DNA of 64,000 nucleotides from an uncultured Alphaproteobacteria bacterium (GTDB lineage: Bacteria > Pseudomonadota > Alphaproteobacteria > Caulobacterales > Caulobacteraceae), in the NCBI GenBank assembly GCA_903909375.1, contig CAIVVM010000051.1, positions 1-64,000 of the forward strand, in the 5' to 3' direction. The notes below the pieces were generated by a model. The model saw only the letters and a program-made list of their open reading frames with translations, was not told where the DNA came from and did no database searches. Within the stretch, counting starts at the first letter, position 1; the number at the start of each line of letters is the position of its first letter. Shown here piece by piece: positions 1-9,689 of the stretch. Made by a program: the position numbers and the translations under genes.

Positions 1-180
1 CACAAACCGCGCAACACGCTCCCGAAGGTCCAGTGAAAACGGTCGAGTCATGCAGGCTGGCCTCCGGCCCAGCCCCCACCTTGAATCACGATCCGCAAAC
101 CTCGTGAATCCCGAATCCGTCAGATGCGGTCACGCTCTAGGTTCCCTGCGCAAGGGGAATCTATCGGCCTTGATGGGGCC

Positions 181-2652
181 TCAACACGCTTCCAGGCGCA
201 CCGTGCCCTTCACCTGTATGTCGCCCGCCGATCGCCCCACCAGCACCTCATAGTCGCCCGCATCGATCGGCCAGGTCCCGGTTTCCGGGTCATAGGGCGC
301 AAAGGCGCGAGCCTCCAGCATCAGCGTAATCTGCCGGGTCTCGCCGGGATCAAGCCGGACCTTGGCAAAGGCCTTCAACTCCTTCGCCGGGCGCGACAGG
401 CGCGGGTCCAATTGCGCGACATAGACCTGAACCACCTCGGCTCCGGTGCGCGATCCGGTGTTTGACACCGTGACCACCAGAGAAACCGGCTCACCCGCCC
501 GCGCGACGTCTGCCATGCGCAGCTCGCTGATTTCGAAGCTGGTGTAGGTCATGCCGTGCCCGAACGGGAACAGCGGGCGCACCTGGGCGGTGTCATAGAA
601 GCGGTAGCCGATCGCGAGGCCTTCCATGTAGTCGCAGATCAGAGGGTCGGCATTGGGTTTGTGCGCCGGGTGATCGCCGAACGTCTCCGGGAAGGTGACG
701 GGCAGCCGGCCGCCGGGCGCCCGGTCGCCGAACAGCACGGCGGCGAGCGCGTCCGGACCGGTCTCCCCGGGCAGCCACATTTGCAACACCGCCGCGGCCT
801 GGTCGATCCACGGCAGGGCGAAGGGCGACCCGGTGTTCAGGACCACGACGGTATTGGGGTTCGCAGCCAGCACCGCGCGGGCCAAGGCGTTCTGCTCGCC
901 GGGCAGGTCCATATCGGGCCGGTCATATCCTTCTGCCTCTGTGACGCCGGCGGACCCAAGCACCAGGATCACTGCGTCGGCCTTGGCGGCGGCCTCGACG
1001 GCGCGGGTCATGGGCTCGGCCGGGGTGCGTACGCCCAGCGCCAGATAGTCGTTCTCGGCGCTGGCCGGAACGTAGTCGAGTTCGATGCGATAGCCGTGGC
1101 CCGCCACCAGATCGGCGCTGCCCAGCCGTCTGGGCACGAGGCTGCCCATCACGTCGAAGCGGTCCGGCTTCGCCGGATCTCCCGGTGAGATCAGGGCCTT
1201 GCCGTCCAGGCGGAGCGTGGCCTGGCCGGTGGCGCGCAGGCCGAACTCGAACACGCCGGTCTTCTCCGGCCAGTACCAGCCGCTCCAGCGGAACGAGGCG
1301 TAGGCCGTCCGCCGTGCCGAGGCGATGGCCGCGCTCACCCAACGCATCAGGTGCCGCTCGAGCCCGGTGCGGTTGGGCTCGCCGGACAGGTCCGCGGTTT
1401 CGAAATAGGTTGAGGCAAGGCCCTCGCCCGAGCGCTCGGAGTCGGGGCTGAAGTGGCGCCGGTCCGCGGCCGGCGGGAAGGGGTCGTTGTCGACGCCTAA
1501 GGCTTCCAGCACGGTCACCCCCGGTCCGAGCCGATCCCGCAAGCCATCGGCCATGGTGCGCACGCTGTCAGTGGTGACCTGCGAACTACCGCCCCCCTGC
1601 AAGAGTACCCGGGCGGCGTTCGGCCCGATCAGGGCTACGGACTTGACGTCGCTGCGGAGTGGCAAAAGCTCGCCGTCGTTCTTCAGCAGGGTCATGGCTT
1701 CGCAGGCCGCCTCAAAGGCGATGGCCTTGTGTCGGGTCGTGCGCAGTTCACCGACCGGGCGCGGCGCGCCGTCCATCAGGCCGCACCGGACGATCAGCCG
1801 CACGATGCGGCGCGCATTGTCCTCGATCTGGGCCGGGCTCACCTCTCCGGCCTGAACCGCCGCCAGCAGCTTGTCGCCGAACCACCTGGCCGGGCCTGGC
1901 ATCTCCAGATCCATGCCGGCGTTGGCGGCAGGCGCCGTCGAGCGAACGGCCGTCCAGTCGGACACGACCGCGCCCTCATAGCCCCACTCTTCCTTGAGGA
2001 TGGTGGTCAGCAAATGCCGGTGTTCTGACGCCAGGGTTCCGTTCAGCTTGTTGTAGGACGCCATCACGGTCCAGGGATCGGCCTCGGCTACGATCCGCTC
2101 AAAAGCTGCCAGGTAGATTTCGCGCAGGGTCCGCGCATCGACCCGCGCATCGACGTTGAACCGCTCCAGCTCCTGATTGTTGGCCGCATAGTGTTTCAGC
2201 GACGCGCCGATCCCTTCCCCCTGCAACCCCCGGACAAACGCCACCCCCATCACGCCCGCCAGATAGGGATCTTCCGCATAGGTCTCGAAGTTTCTGCCCC
2301 AGGTGGGGATTCGCATCATGTTGACCGTCGGCGCCAGCACCACATGCTCGCCCAGCGCGTGGGCCTCGCGGCCAATCGCGGCGGCGACTTCGCTTGCCGT
2401 TTCGGGGTTCCAGGTCGCAGCGACCGCCACGCCCACCGGGAAGACCGTTGCCGCCTCGCCCTTGATCGAACGCACGCCGGTTGGGCCGTCCGACATCCGG
2501 AGCGAGGGAATGCCCAGGCGTTCGATCCCGTGCAGAGCAAAGGAGCTGACCCCCGCCATCAGCTGGACCTTTTCTTCCAGCGTCAACTGCGCCATCAGCC
2601 CGGCAACCCGGTCATCCAGCGACGCGGAAGGGGCAGGATAGGTGATGGTCAT
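181..2652 (-). CDS. Glycoside hydrolase family 3 beta-glucosidase with PA14 insert
   Basis: This 823-residue protein should hydrolyse terminal beta-linked glucose (or a related sugar) from oligosaccharides. The N-terminal GH3 barrel shows the KH substrate-binding pair near residues 153-154 and the nucleophile region VVSDW, with Asp near 232. The second GH3 domain is split by a PA14 module at about 400-540 (tryptophan/tyrosine-rich, ending in LRLDG), and a fibronectin-III-like domain closes the protein at about 740-815. No signal peptide is visible, so it probably acts in the cytoplasm on imported oligosaccharides. The start has a GGGAGG ribosome site and is divergent from the formaldehyde dehydrogenase 74 bases away. 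The exact sugar cannot be read from sequence. The 180 bases downstream hold nothing I recognise. Confidence 0.93.
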   Translation of the reverse strand: MTITYPAPSASLDDRVAGLMAQLTLEEKVQLMAGVSSFALHGIERLGIPSLRMSDGPTGVRSIKGEAATVFPVGVAVAATWNPETASEVAAAIGREAHALGEHVVLAPTVNMMRIPTWGRNFETYAEDPYLAGVMGVAFVRGLQGEGIGASLKHYAANNQELERFNVDARVDARTLREIYLAAFERIVAEADPWTVMASYNKLNGTLASEHRHLLTTILKEEWGYEGAVVSDWTAVRSTAPAANAGMDLEMPGPARWFGDKLLAAVQAGEVSPAQIEDNARRIVRLIVRCGLMDGAPRPVGELRTTRHKAIAFEAACEAMTLLKNDGELLPLRSDVKSVALIGPNAARVLLQGGGSSQVTTDSVRTMADGLRDRLGPGVTVLEALGVDNDPFPPAADRRHFSPDSERSGEGLASTYFETADLSGEPNRTGLERHLMRWVSAAIASARRTAYASFRWSGWYWPEKTGVFEFGLRATGQATLRLDGKALISPGDPAKPDRFDVMGSLVPRRLGSADLVAGHGYRIELDYVPASAENDYLALGVRTPAEPMTRAVEAAAKADAVILVLGSAGVTEAEGYDRPDMDLPGEQNALARAVLAANPNTVVVLNTGSPFALPWIDQAAAVLQMWLPGETGPDALAAVLFGDRAPGGRLPVTFPETFGDHPAHKPNADPLICDYMEGLAIGYRFYDTAQVRPLFPFGHGMTYTSFEISELRMADVARAGEPVSLVVTVSNTGSRTGAEVVQVYVAQLDPRLSRPAKELKAFAKVRLDPGETRQITLMLEARAFAPYDPETGTWPIDAGDYEVLVGRSAGDIQVKGTVRLEAC

Positions 2653-2726
2653 GAGGCCTCCCGTTGCGCCCGTGCATGGCTTACGGAATGGTATCCGGCG
2701 GCCCCGGTGAATCGAAGGACAGAAAC

Positions 2727-3836
<1,110 letters not shown>

Positions 3837-3838
3837 GG

Positions 3839-4486
3839 TCAGCGGGGCCGGGCGCTCCTGCCCTGCGCGGCGGTCGGCTTCAGGTCGATGAGCCGGGTCA
3901 CGCCATCGCCATCCACATCCAGCACGGCGAAACGCCGGTCAGCCGCGGCGCGGAACTCGTCGGCGCTGACGCTGTAGGACAGATCGGCGTCCGCCCCCCG
4001 GATCGGGTGGGGCTCGTTGATCAGGCTGTAGGGCGCAGCGCCCTGGCTGTAGGTGTCCAGCTCGTTTCGGCCCAGCGGCTGGAACCGGCGTCCGCGCTGG
4101 GTCAAGGCGCGGCCTGCACCGGACCGGGTGGTCTCCGGAACCAGCACGTCCTCCCAGCGGGTGGCCTCCGGCATGTCGATGCGGCCATCGCCATCGACAT
4201 CAAGCGCCTTGAACCAGGCTGAGGCGTCGGCCCTGAACTCATCGCGGGTGAGACGACCATCGCGGTCGCGATCTGCTTCCGCAAACCAGGTCGAGACCGG
4301 ATAGGGCTGGCCCGGTTCCGCGCGGAACGGCTTGCCTGCCGGGCTGATGAACAACTGCTGGACGGGCCCCGGCGGGCCGTCGTCGCGATCGTCATCATCC
4401 AGTCCGGGGGGCGGGGCGCCCGCGCTCGCGCAAGCCACGCAAAGCAACGCCGTCGCCACGATCAGGATTCCGGTTTTCACGCGCAT
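3839..4486 (-). CDS. Exported EF-hand domain protein
   Basis: A 215-residue predicted calcium-binding protein of unknown role. The first 20 or so residues form a hydrophobic export signal. The end of that signal (LLCVACASA) could be either a lipobox with lipidated Cys or a signal peptidase I site. Three EF-hand-like loops follow: DRDRDGRLTRDEF near 72-84, DVDGDGRID near 96-104, and DVDGDGV near 189-195. Proteins of this type are common in Caulobacterales but their partners are unknown. It is convergent with frmA and lies upstream of, and in the same orientation as, the metallo-hydrolase, with a gap of about 95 bases. Confidence 0.8.
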   Translation of the reverse strand: MRVKTGILIVATALLCVACASAGAPPPGLDDDDRDDGPPGPVQQLFISPAGKPFRAEPGQPYPVSTWFAEADRDRDGRLTRDEFRADASAWFKALDVDGDGRIDMPEATRWEDVLVPETTRSGAGRALTQRGRRFQPLGRNELDTYSQGAAPYSLINEPHPIRGADADLSYSVSADEFRAAADRRFAVLDVDGDGVTRLIDLKPTAAQGRSARPR

Positions 4487-4580
4487 GTCTGCTCCTGATG
4501 GTCAGCCGCCGGAACCTCGCGCCCGAAAACGGCGTCAGCGTGACCAGCAGCGCACCATGATGCGGATTGTAGCGTCGCGC

Positions 4581-5597
4581 TCAGTATTTCCCGAACCGGA
4601 CCTCGGCGCTGCCCACCGGCAAGTCGATGGTCATGCCGTCAAAGGCCAGTCGCCAGTCCAGCTTGCCGCCCTCGTCCATGCCCTTGGTGAACGCCTCAGG
4701 CGTATAGAACGGCAGGCCCGCCTGGGTTAGGTGGCTGAGCACCAGGGCCTTGACGCCCGCGGCCCGGGCCAGGTCCGCCGCCTCCACCGGGGTGGTGTGG
4801 TAGGTGAGCGTGTCGGTCATCAGTGAGCTCATCCGCGGGTTGCCCAACATCTTCAGACCGCCGGCCATCTGTCGCGTCATGTCGGCGTTCTGGGCCTCGT
4901 GGATCATCACGTCAGCGCCCTTTGACGCCGTCGCAAGCGGCGGCCAGGGTCGGGTATCACCGCTGATCACCACCGAGCGACCCTTGTAGTCGAAACGATA
5001 GCCGTAGGCTGGCGAGATCGGTTCGTGCGCCACGCGGATAGCGGTCACCGTCAGGTCGCCGTCTTTCCAGGCCTCCGCCGTCTGGGCGGCGGCGGGAATC
5101 GTCACCACCTTTGCCTTCAGCGTGCCGGCGGGGATGTCGAACCTGAACGCTCCATGATCATGGTGGGCCTTGCGAAACTCGTGGTCGTTCTCGTAGGCGA
5201 GGTTCATCCCGGTCGCCAGTTTGTCGACCCCGTCCGGGCCCACCACCGCCAGTGGTTGCGGACGACCAGCGACCCAGCTCTGCATGTTGAACTCGCCAAG
5301 GTCGCCGATGTGATCGGAGTGCAGATGAGTGATGAACACCGCCTTGGCGGTGGCCAGCGGCAGACGCCAGAGCTGGAAGTTTTCTGTCGCCTCCGGCCCG
5401 ATATCCACCAGATAGATCGAGCCGCCAGCCTGAATGGCCGTGCAAGGTTTGGCGCGTCCGACCACTGGCAACGGCCCCGAGGTTCCGCAGAAGATAACCT
5501 TCAGAGTGTCGGGCGCCTGGGCTTGCGCCGGGGCCGACATGAGTGTCAGCGTCAGAAGCGCCAGGGCCGCGCGGCCGAGCCATCGAATAGGGGGCAT
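4581..5597 (-). CDS. Exported metallo-beta-lactamase-fold hydrolase
   Basis: A 338-residue binuclear-zinc hydrolase. Residues 1-28 form a classic signal peptide ending AQAQA, so it is periplasmic or secreted. The zinc motif HLHSDH is at 91-96, a further His is in the VAHEPIS segment, and SGDTRP supplies the bridging Asp. The overall form (arylsulfatase/RNase Z-like branch, with FCGTSGPLPV at the start of the mature protein) suggests a phosphodiester, sulfate ester or lactone substrate, not an antibiotic. The substrate is not readable. It is divergent from the DsbA-like gene across about 100 bases, which must hold both promoters. Confidence 0.85.
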   Translation of the reverse strand: MPPIRWLGRAALALLTLTLMSAPAQAQAPDTLKVIFCGTSGPLPVVGRAKPCTAIQAGGSIYLVDIGPEATENFQLWRLPLATAKAVFITHLHSDHIGDLGEFNMQSWVAGRPQPLAVVGPDGVDKLATGMNLAYENDHEFRKAHHDHGAFRFDIPAGTLKAKVVTIPAAAQTAEAWKDGDLTVTAIRVAHEPISPAYGYRFDYKGRSVVISGDTRPWPPLATASKGADVMIHEAQNADMTRQMAGGLKMLGNPRMSSLMTDTLTYHTTPVEAADLARAAGVKALVLSHLTQAGLPFYTPEAFTKGMDEGGKLDWRLAFDGMTIDLPVGSAEVRFGKY

Positions 5598-5700
5598 GTC
5601 CGTTTCCTTTCGTCGCCGCGACAGGGCGCGGATATTGTGACACGAAGCATGCTACTACTTTTCTGAGGGCCACGACGAGGGTCAAAATGGAGGAACGAAA

Positions 5701-6351
5701 ATGACACTCAGCTACGATCTCTACTGGTCGTTCCGCTCACCCTATTCCTACATGGTGACGCCGCGCCTGCAGGCATTGGACGCCGGGTATGACGCGCACT
5801 GCAATGTCCGGGTGGTCTATCCACTTGCTGTCCGCACGCCTGAGTTTTTCGACAACCGCGACCCGCTGTGGTTCTCCTACTTCATGCAGGACGTGTTCCG
5901 CGAGGCCGCCTTCCTCGGATTGCCGTTCCGATGGCCGCGCCCCGACCCGGTGCAGCAGGCGCCCGGCGTCGGCTACCGGATGGAGCAGCCGTACATCCAC
6001 CGGCTGACCCACCTTGGCGTGGCGGCGACCGAGCGTGGCCGGGGCCTGGCTTTCCTGGCCGAGGTCAGCCGCACGATCTGGGGCGGTGAGGCCGACAACT
6101 GGCACGAGGGCGACCATCTGGCCCGCGCCACCGAACGCGCGGGTCTCGACTATGCCGAACTCAGCGCCGCCGTGGACGGCGACCCGGACCATCACCGCGC
6201 CGTGGTCGAGGAAAACCAGATCGCCCAGCGCGCCGCCGGCCACTGGGGCGTACCCATGATGGTGTTCGGCCAGGAGGCCTTCTATGGCCAGGACCGCTTC
6301 GACCAGATGAAATGGCGGATGGAACAGGCGGGGTTGACCCGGCGGGGCTGA
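5701..6351 (+). CDS. DsbA-family thioredoxin-fold protein, 2-hydroxychromene-2-carboxylate isomerase-like
   Basis: A 216-residue cytoplasmic protein with the FxSPYSY start typical of the HCCA isomerase/kappa-GST branch of the DsbA superfamily. There, a serine replaces the redox CxxC and glutathione is used as cofactor. The late VPMMVFGQEAFYGQDRF segment is the conserved cis-Pro and C-terminal signature. A strong site (GGAGG, 9 bases upstream) fixes the start. HCCA isomerases act in aromatic (naphthalene-type) degradation, but no such pathway is nearby, so the function should be read as an unassigned glutathione-dependent isomerase or oxidoreductase. Confidence 0.85.
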   Translation: MTLSYDLYWSFRSPYSYMVTPRLQALDAGYDAHCNVRVVYPLAVRTPEFFDNRDPLWFSYFMQDVFREAAFLGLPFRWPRPDPVQQAPGVGYRMEQPYIHRLTHLGVAATERGRGLAFLAEVSRTIWGGEADNWHEGDHLARATERAGLDYAELSAAVDGDPDHHRAVVEENQIAQRAAGHWGVPMMVFGQEAFYGQDRFDQMKWRMEQAGLTRRG

Positions 6352-6379
6352 CCGCGTCGCGCGACCCGGGAGGGACAGA

Positions 6380-7444
6380 ATGTTCAGGATGACCCGACGT
6401 GCCGCAATCGTGATTGCCGCCGCTGCAAGCGGCGCCCTTGGCCTGGGCGTGAAGGCGGCGACCAGGCGTGTCAGCGTCCGTCGGCTGGTGGATCATCCGA
6501 TCATCGCGCCGGGCATGGACGTCAGGATGGGGCCGAACATCGAGGGGCCGTCCTTGATCCGGACACCGACCTGGCTGCCGGGGCGCCTCGGGCGCTACTA
6601 CCTCTATTTCGCCGACCACAAGGGCGACTACATCCGCCTTGCCTATGCGGACCGGCTGGAGGGGCCGTGGAAGGTCCATGCCCCGGGGGCCCTGCAACTG
6701 TCGCAGTCGGGCCTTCCCACCACACCACCGCCGCAGCCGCCGAACGCAGCGGCGCTGCTGGCCGTCCAGGGCGCCGCCAATCGGGCGCCGCCAGGTACGC
6801 CCGGGATTCCCACCCTGATCGATGACGCGACCTTGCCGCATATCGCCTCGCCGGATGTCCATGTGGATGAGACCGGGCGGCGAATCGTCATGTACTTTCA
6901 CGGGCTGGAGTCTTTCGGCGTCCAGCGTTCGCGGGTGGCGACATCGACCGATGGGCTGAACTTCCACGCCAGCGGCGGCTCAATCGGATTGTCCTATATG
7001 CGGGTGTTCCATCACGCCGGGCGCCACTACGCCATGGCGATGCCCGGGGTGTTTTCTCGCTCGCTCGATGGCCTGACGGGTTTCGAAACAGGCCCTCGAC
7101 TTTTTGCCGGGGACCAACGCCACAGCGCCCTGCTCAAGCGTGGAAACCTATTGCATGTGTTCTGGACCCGGGTCGGCGATGCGCCCGAGCGGATCTACAT
7201 GTCGACCATCGATCTGACGCCAGACTGGATGTCGTGGACCGTCGGCGAGACGATTGAGGTGCTTCGACCGGAAAGGGATTGGGAGGGCGCCGATCTGCCC
7301 GTCGAGCCGTCCTGGCGCAGCGCGATCAACACCCCGGTCAATCAGCTTCGTGACCCGGCGATCTATGAAGAAGACGGACGCGTGTACCTGCTCTACGCGG
7401 TGAAGGGCGAAGGCGGGATCGCAATTGCGGAACTGACGTTCTGA
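6380..7444 (+). CDS. Tat-exported beta-propeller glycosidase-like protein
   Basis: A 354-residue protein with a twin-arginine leader (MTRRAAIV followed by an alanine-rich helix). The mature part opens with DHPIIAPGMD and carries YLYFADHKGDYIRLAYA and LEGPW. These are the repeated blade features of five-bladed propeller enzymes of the GH43/GH32/GH130 type. A second conserved stretch, LRDPAIYEEDGRVYLLYAV, lies near the C-terminus. I do not recognise a defined family, so activity and sugar are unknown. It sits 28 bases after the DsbA-like gene, behind GGGAGGGA, and about 100 bases before the sulfatase. Glycosidase plus sulfatase suggests processing of a sulfated glycan; that is inference. Confidence 0.6.
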   Translation: MFRMTRRAAIVIAAAASGALGLGVKAATRRVSVRRLVDHPIIAPGMDVRMGPNIEGPSLIRTPTWLPGRLGRYYLYFADHKGDYIRLAYADRLEGPWKVHAPGALQLSQSGLPTTPPPQPPNAAALLAVQGAANRAPPGTPGIPTLIDDATLPHIASPDVHVDETGRRIVMYFHGLESFGVQRSRVATSTDGLNFHASGGSIGLSYMRVFHHAGRHYAMAMPGVFSRSLDGLTGFETGPRLFAGDQRHSALLKRGNLLHVFWTRVGDAPERIYMSTIDLTPDWMSWTVGETIEVLRPERDWEGADLPVEPSWRSAINTPVNQLRDPAIYEEDGRVYLLYAVKGEGGIAIAELTF

Positions 7445-7544
7445 TCCGCTTCAGGTTTCTCGTGACGCCCGCGCGCGATCCGCCTAGCGTGAAGCTTCGA
7501 CGCAGCCAGAGAGCTGCAGAATCGCATGGTTCGGGAGAGACACG

Positions 7545-9089
7545 ATGACGTCGATGACGGTTGGCGCTGTCGCCGCCCTTGCGCTGGCGACCGCAGGATT
7601 TGCATTGCCAGCGGCGGCCAAGACACCGCGACAACCCAATGTCATCGTCATCTTGGCCGACGATCTCGGCTACGGCGATACCGGCGTCTACGGCAGCAAG
7701 ATCGTCAAGACGCCCAACATCGACGCCCTGGCGGCGGACGGCGTGCGCTTCACTCAGGGCTATGTCAGCCATCCGGTCTGTGCGCCGTCACGCTCGGCGA
7801 TCATGACTGGCCGCTATCAGACCCGGTTCGGCTACGAGTTCAATCCGGTTGGCCGTGACAGGACCCGCGGCGTGGCCCTGACCGAGACCTTCATTCCCAA
7901 GGTGCTGAAGTCCGCGGGCTATTCCACGGGATTGGTGGGCAAGTGGCACCTTGGCGAGTCCGGTGACTATCATCCGATGGGCCGGGGGTTCGATCAGTAC
8001 TTCGGAATCCTGGGCGGCGCTGGCGCGTTCATCACCAATGCCAGGGACGGCGATGAATTCCATACCCCACCGGGCTCCAGGGGGACTTACGGAACGGCGG
8101 AAGGCGGCGGTGCAATTCCGGACATGTCGGAAGCGCAGGAAATGGTCGTGATCCGCCAGCGAGCGCCGGTCTATCGCGGTCGCGAGGTGGTTGAGGTCAA
8201 GGACTACCTGACCGACGCCTTCACCGAGGAGGCTGTCCGCTTCATTGGCGAGAACAAGGACAAGCCCTTCTTCCTCTACCTTGCACACACTGCCCCGCAT
8301 ACGCCGCTGCAGGCCACGGCGAAGTACATCGAACGCTACAAGAACATCGAGAACAAGGGGCAGCGCGTCTATGCGGCCATGGTCTCGTCGCTAGATGACA
8401 GCGTCGGCGCCGTGCGGGCCAAACTGAAGGCCGAAGGAATCGACAAGGACACCCTGATCGTCTTCCTGTCCGACAATGGCTGCGCCGGCTATGTGGGCGA
8501 CGCCTGCACCAACACGCCGCTCAACGGTTACAAGGCGGGGCATCTGGAAGGTGGCGTTCGCGTGCCCTTCATCATGGCCATGCCGGGACGGATCAAGGCC
8601 GGACAGGTGGAAACCCGCGTCGTCTCCAGCCTGGATATTGCGCCTACAGCGGCGGCTTTGGCCGGCGCGAAGATGCCCAACGGAACCGATGGGGTCGACC
8701 TGATGCCCTACCTCACCGGCGCCAAGGCCGGGACGCCGAACCCCACCCTCTACTGGCGCTCTGGCCCCAACTTCGCGATCCGCGATGGCGACTGGAAGAT
8801 GTGGGTGGTCAACCGCGCTGACCCGTCCGAGCCTCCGCGCAGCGGAACAGGCGCCGTTGCGGACGGCATCGAGGCCAAGGTCTCGCCCTTGGGCAAGTAT
8901 GTCATGCTCTATGATCTCAAGAACGATCTCGGCGAAAAGACCAACCTCGCAACCGCCCGCCCCGAAGTGGTGGCGCGTCTGCAGGCGAAGCTGGAAGCCT
9001 GGGACAAGCTGAATGTCGCCCCCCAGTGGACCAGCATGCGGCAGGGCGTCTTCCGGCACGAAGGCCAGGCGCTGAAGGCCTATCCCTGA
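7545..9089 (+). CDS. Exported type I sulfatase (arylsulfatase family)
   Basis: A 514-residue sulfatase. A signal peptide covers about residues 1-26. The calcium-binding Asp pair is in ILADDLGYGD (39-40). The active-site motif CAPSRSAIMTGR begins at Cys79, the residue that a formylglycine-generating enzyme converts to formylglycine. GKWHLGE and SDNGC supply further substrate and metal contacts. Substrate class cannot be told from sequence, but the combination of export and neighbouring propeller glycosidase suits carbohydrate sulfate removal. No sulfatase-maturing enzyme is encoded in the window. The stop codon overlaps the next start (TGATG). Confidence 0.93.
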   Translation: MTSMTVGAVAALALATAGFALPAAAKTPRQPNVIVILADDLGYGDTGVYGSKIVKTPNIDALAADGVRFTQGYVSHPVCAPSRSAIMTGRYQTRFGYEFNPVGRDRTRGVALTETFIPKVLKSAGYSTGLVGKWHLGESGDYHPMGRGFDQYFGILGGAGAFITNARDGDEFHTPPGSRGTYGTAEGGGAIPDMSEAQEMVVIRQRAPVYRGREVVEVKDYLTDAFTEEAVRFIGENKDKPFFLYLAHTAPHTPLQATAKYIERYKNIENKGQRVYAAMVSSLDDSVGAVRAKLKAEGIDKDTLIVFLSDNGCAGYVGDACTNTPLNGYKAGHLEGGVRVPFIMAMPGRIKAGQVETRVVSSLDIAPTAAALAGAKMPNGTDGVDLMPYLTGAKAGTPNPTLYWRSGPNFAIRDGDWKMWVVNRADPSEPPRSGTGAVADGIEAKVSPLGKYVMLYDLKNDLGEKTNLATARPEVVARLQAKLEAWDKLNVAPQWTSMRQGVFRHEGQALKAYP

Positions 9090-9574
9090 TGATGCGCCGT
9101 CGTGACACCCTGATCGGCGCCGGCGCGATGCTGGCGGCCGCCACACCGGCGCTGGGGCAATCGGTGAAGCCGCCGCCCGTGAAGCCACAGCATGCCCGCT
9201 TCGCTGCCGAAATTGCGGCGGCGCAGGACCGCCTGGACGCCTTTCTCCTGGCCTTCAACGCCCGCGATCTCGCCGCCTATGAAGCTACGTTCAACTTCCC
9301 GCATGTTCGCTTCGCCTCGAACACGGTGACGATCATCAATCCCGGTTACCACAAGCCCGGGATGTTCGAGAGCGGGTCGCTGACCGATTGGCATCACTCG
9401 GCGTGGGACCGCCGCGATGTGATTCACGCCGGAGCCGACAAGGTGCACATCGACACCCGCTTTACCCGCTATCGCAAGGACGGCAGCGTGCTGGGCGGCT
9501 TTGACTCCATCTACATCGTCACCCGCCTCGACGGCCGATGGGGCATCCAGGGCCGCTCTAGCTTCGCGCCGTAG
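9089..9574 (+). CDS. Exported NTF2-like (SnoaL-like) protein
   Basis: A 161-residue protein with an apparent signal peptide ending near ATPALGQ. The body LDAFLLAFNARDLAAYEATF followed by VRFASNTV and ending RLDGRWGIQGRSSFA has the cone fold pattern of the NTF2/SnoaL superfamily. I chose the ATG that overlaps the sulfatase stop; a second ATG follows immediately. The overlap means the two proteins are translationally coupled and probably act on the same exported substrate. The superfamily covers both enzymes and binding proteins, so no reaction can be assigned. Confidence 0.7.
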   Translation: MMRRRDTLIGAGAMLAAATPALGQSVKPPPVKPQHARFAAEIAAAQDRLDAFLLAFNARDLAAYEATFNFPHVRFASNTVTIINPGYHKPGMFESGSLTDWHHSAWDRRDVIHAGADKVHIDTRFTRYRKDGSVLGGFDSIYIVTRLDGRWGIQGRSSFAP

Positions 9575-9584
9575 GGCAGGTTGA

Positions 9585-9689
9585 GGAGAAGTGGGAACCG
9601 GTTTTCTGCCCGCAACCCGCTCTGAACAAATGAGGGCGATCACGTTTTTCGAGATTGGATTGATTCAATCCAATCTCGACATGATCTAG
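9585..9689. repeat. Intergenic palindromic element with 13-bp hairpin
   Basis: The gap between two convergent genes carries a perfect inverted repeat. The arms are CGAGATTGGATTG at 9650-9662 and its complement at 9666-9678, with spacer ATT. Flanking it are the segment GTGGGAACCGGTTTTC (9591-9606) and ATGATCTAG (9681-9689). Both resemble pieces of small intergenic repeats widespread in alphaproteobacterial genomes. Only one copy is present in this window, so repetitiveness is inferred. A run of T on the left of the hairpin lies on the wrong side for a plus-strand terminator, though the structure could still stop or protect both transcripts. Confidence 0.5.
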
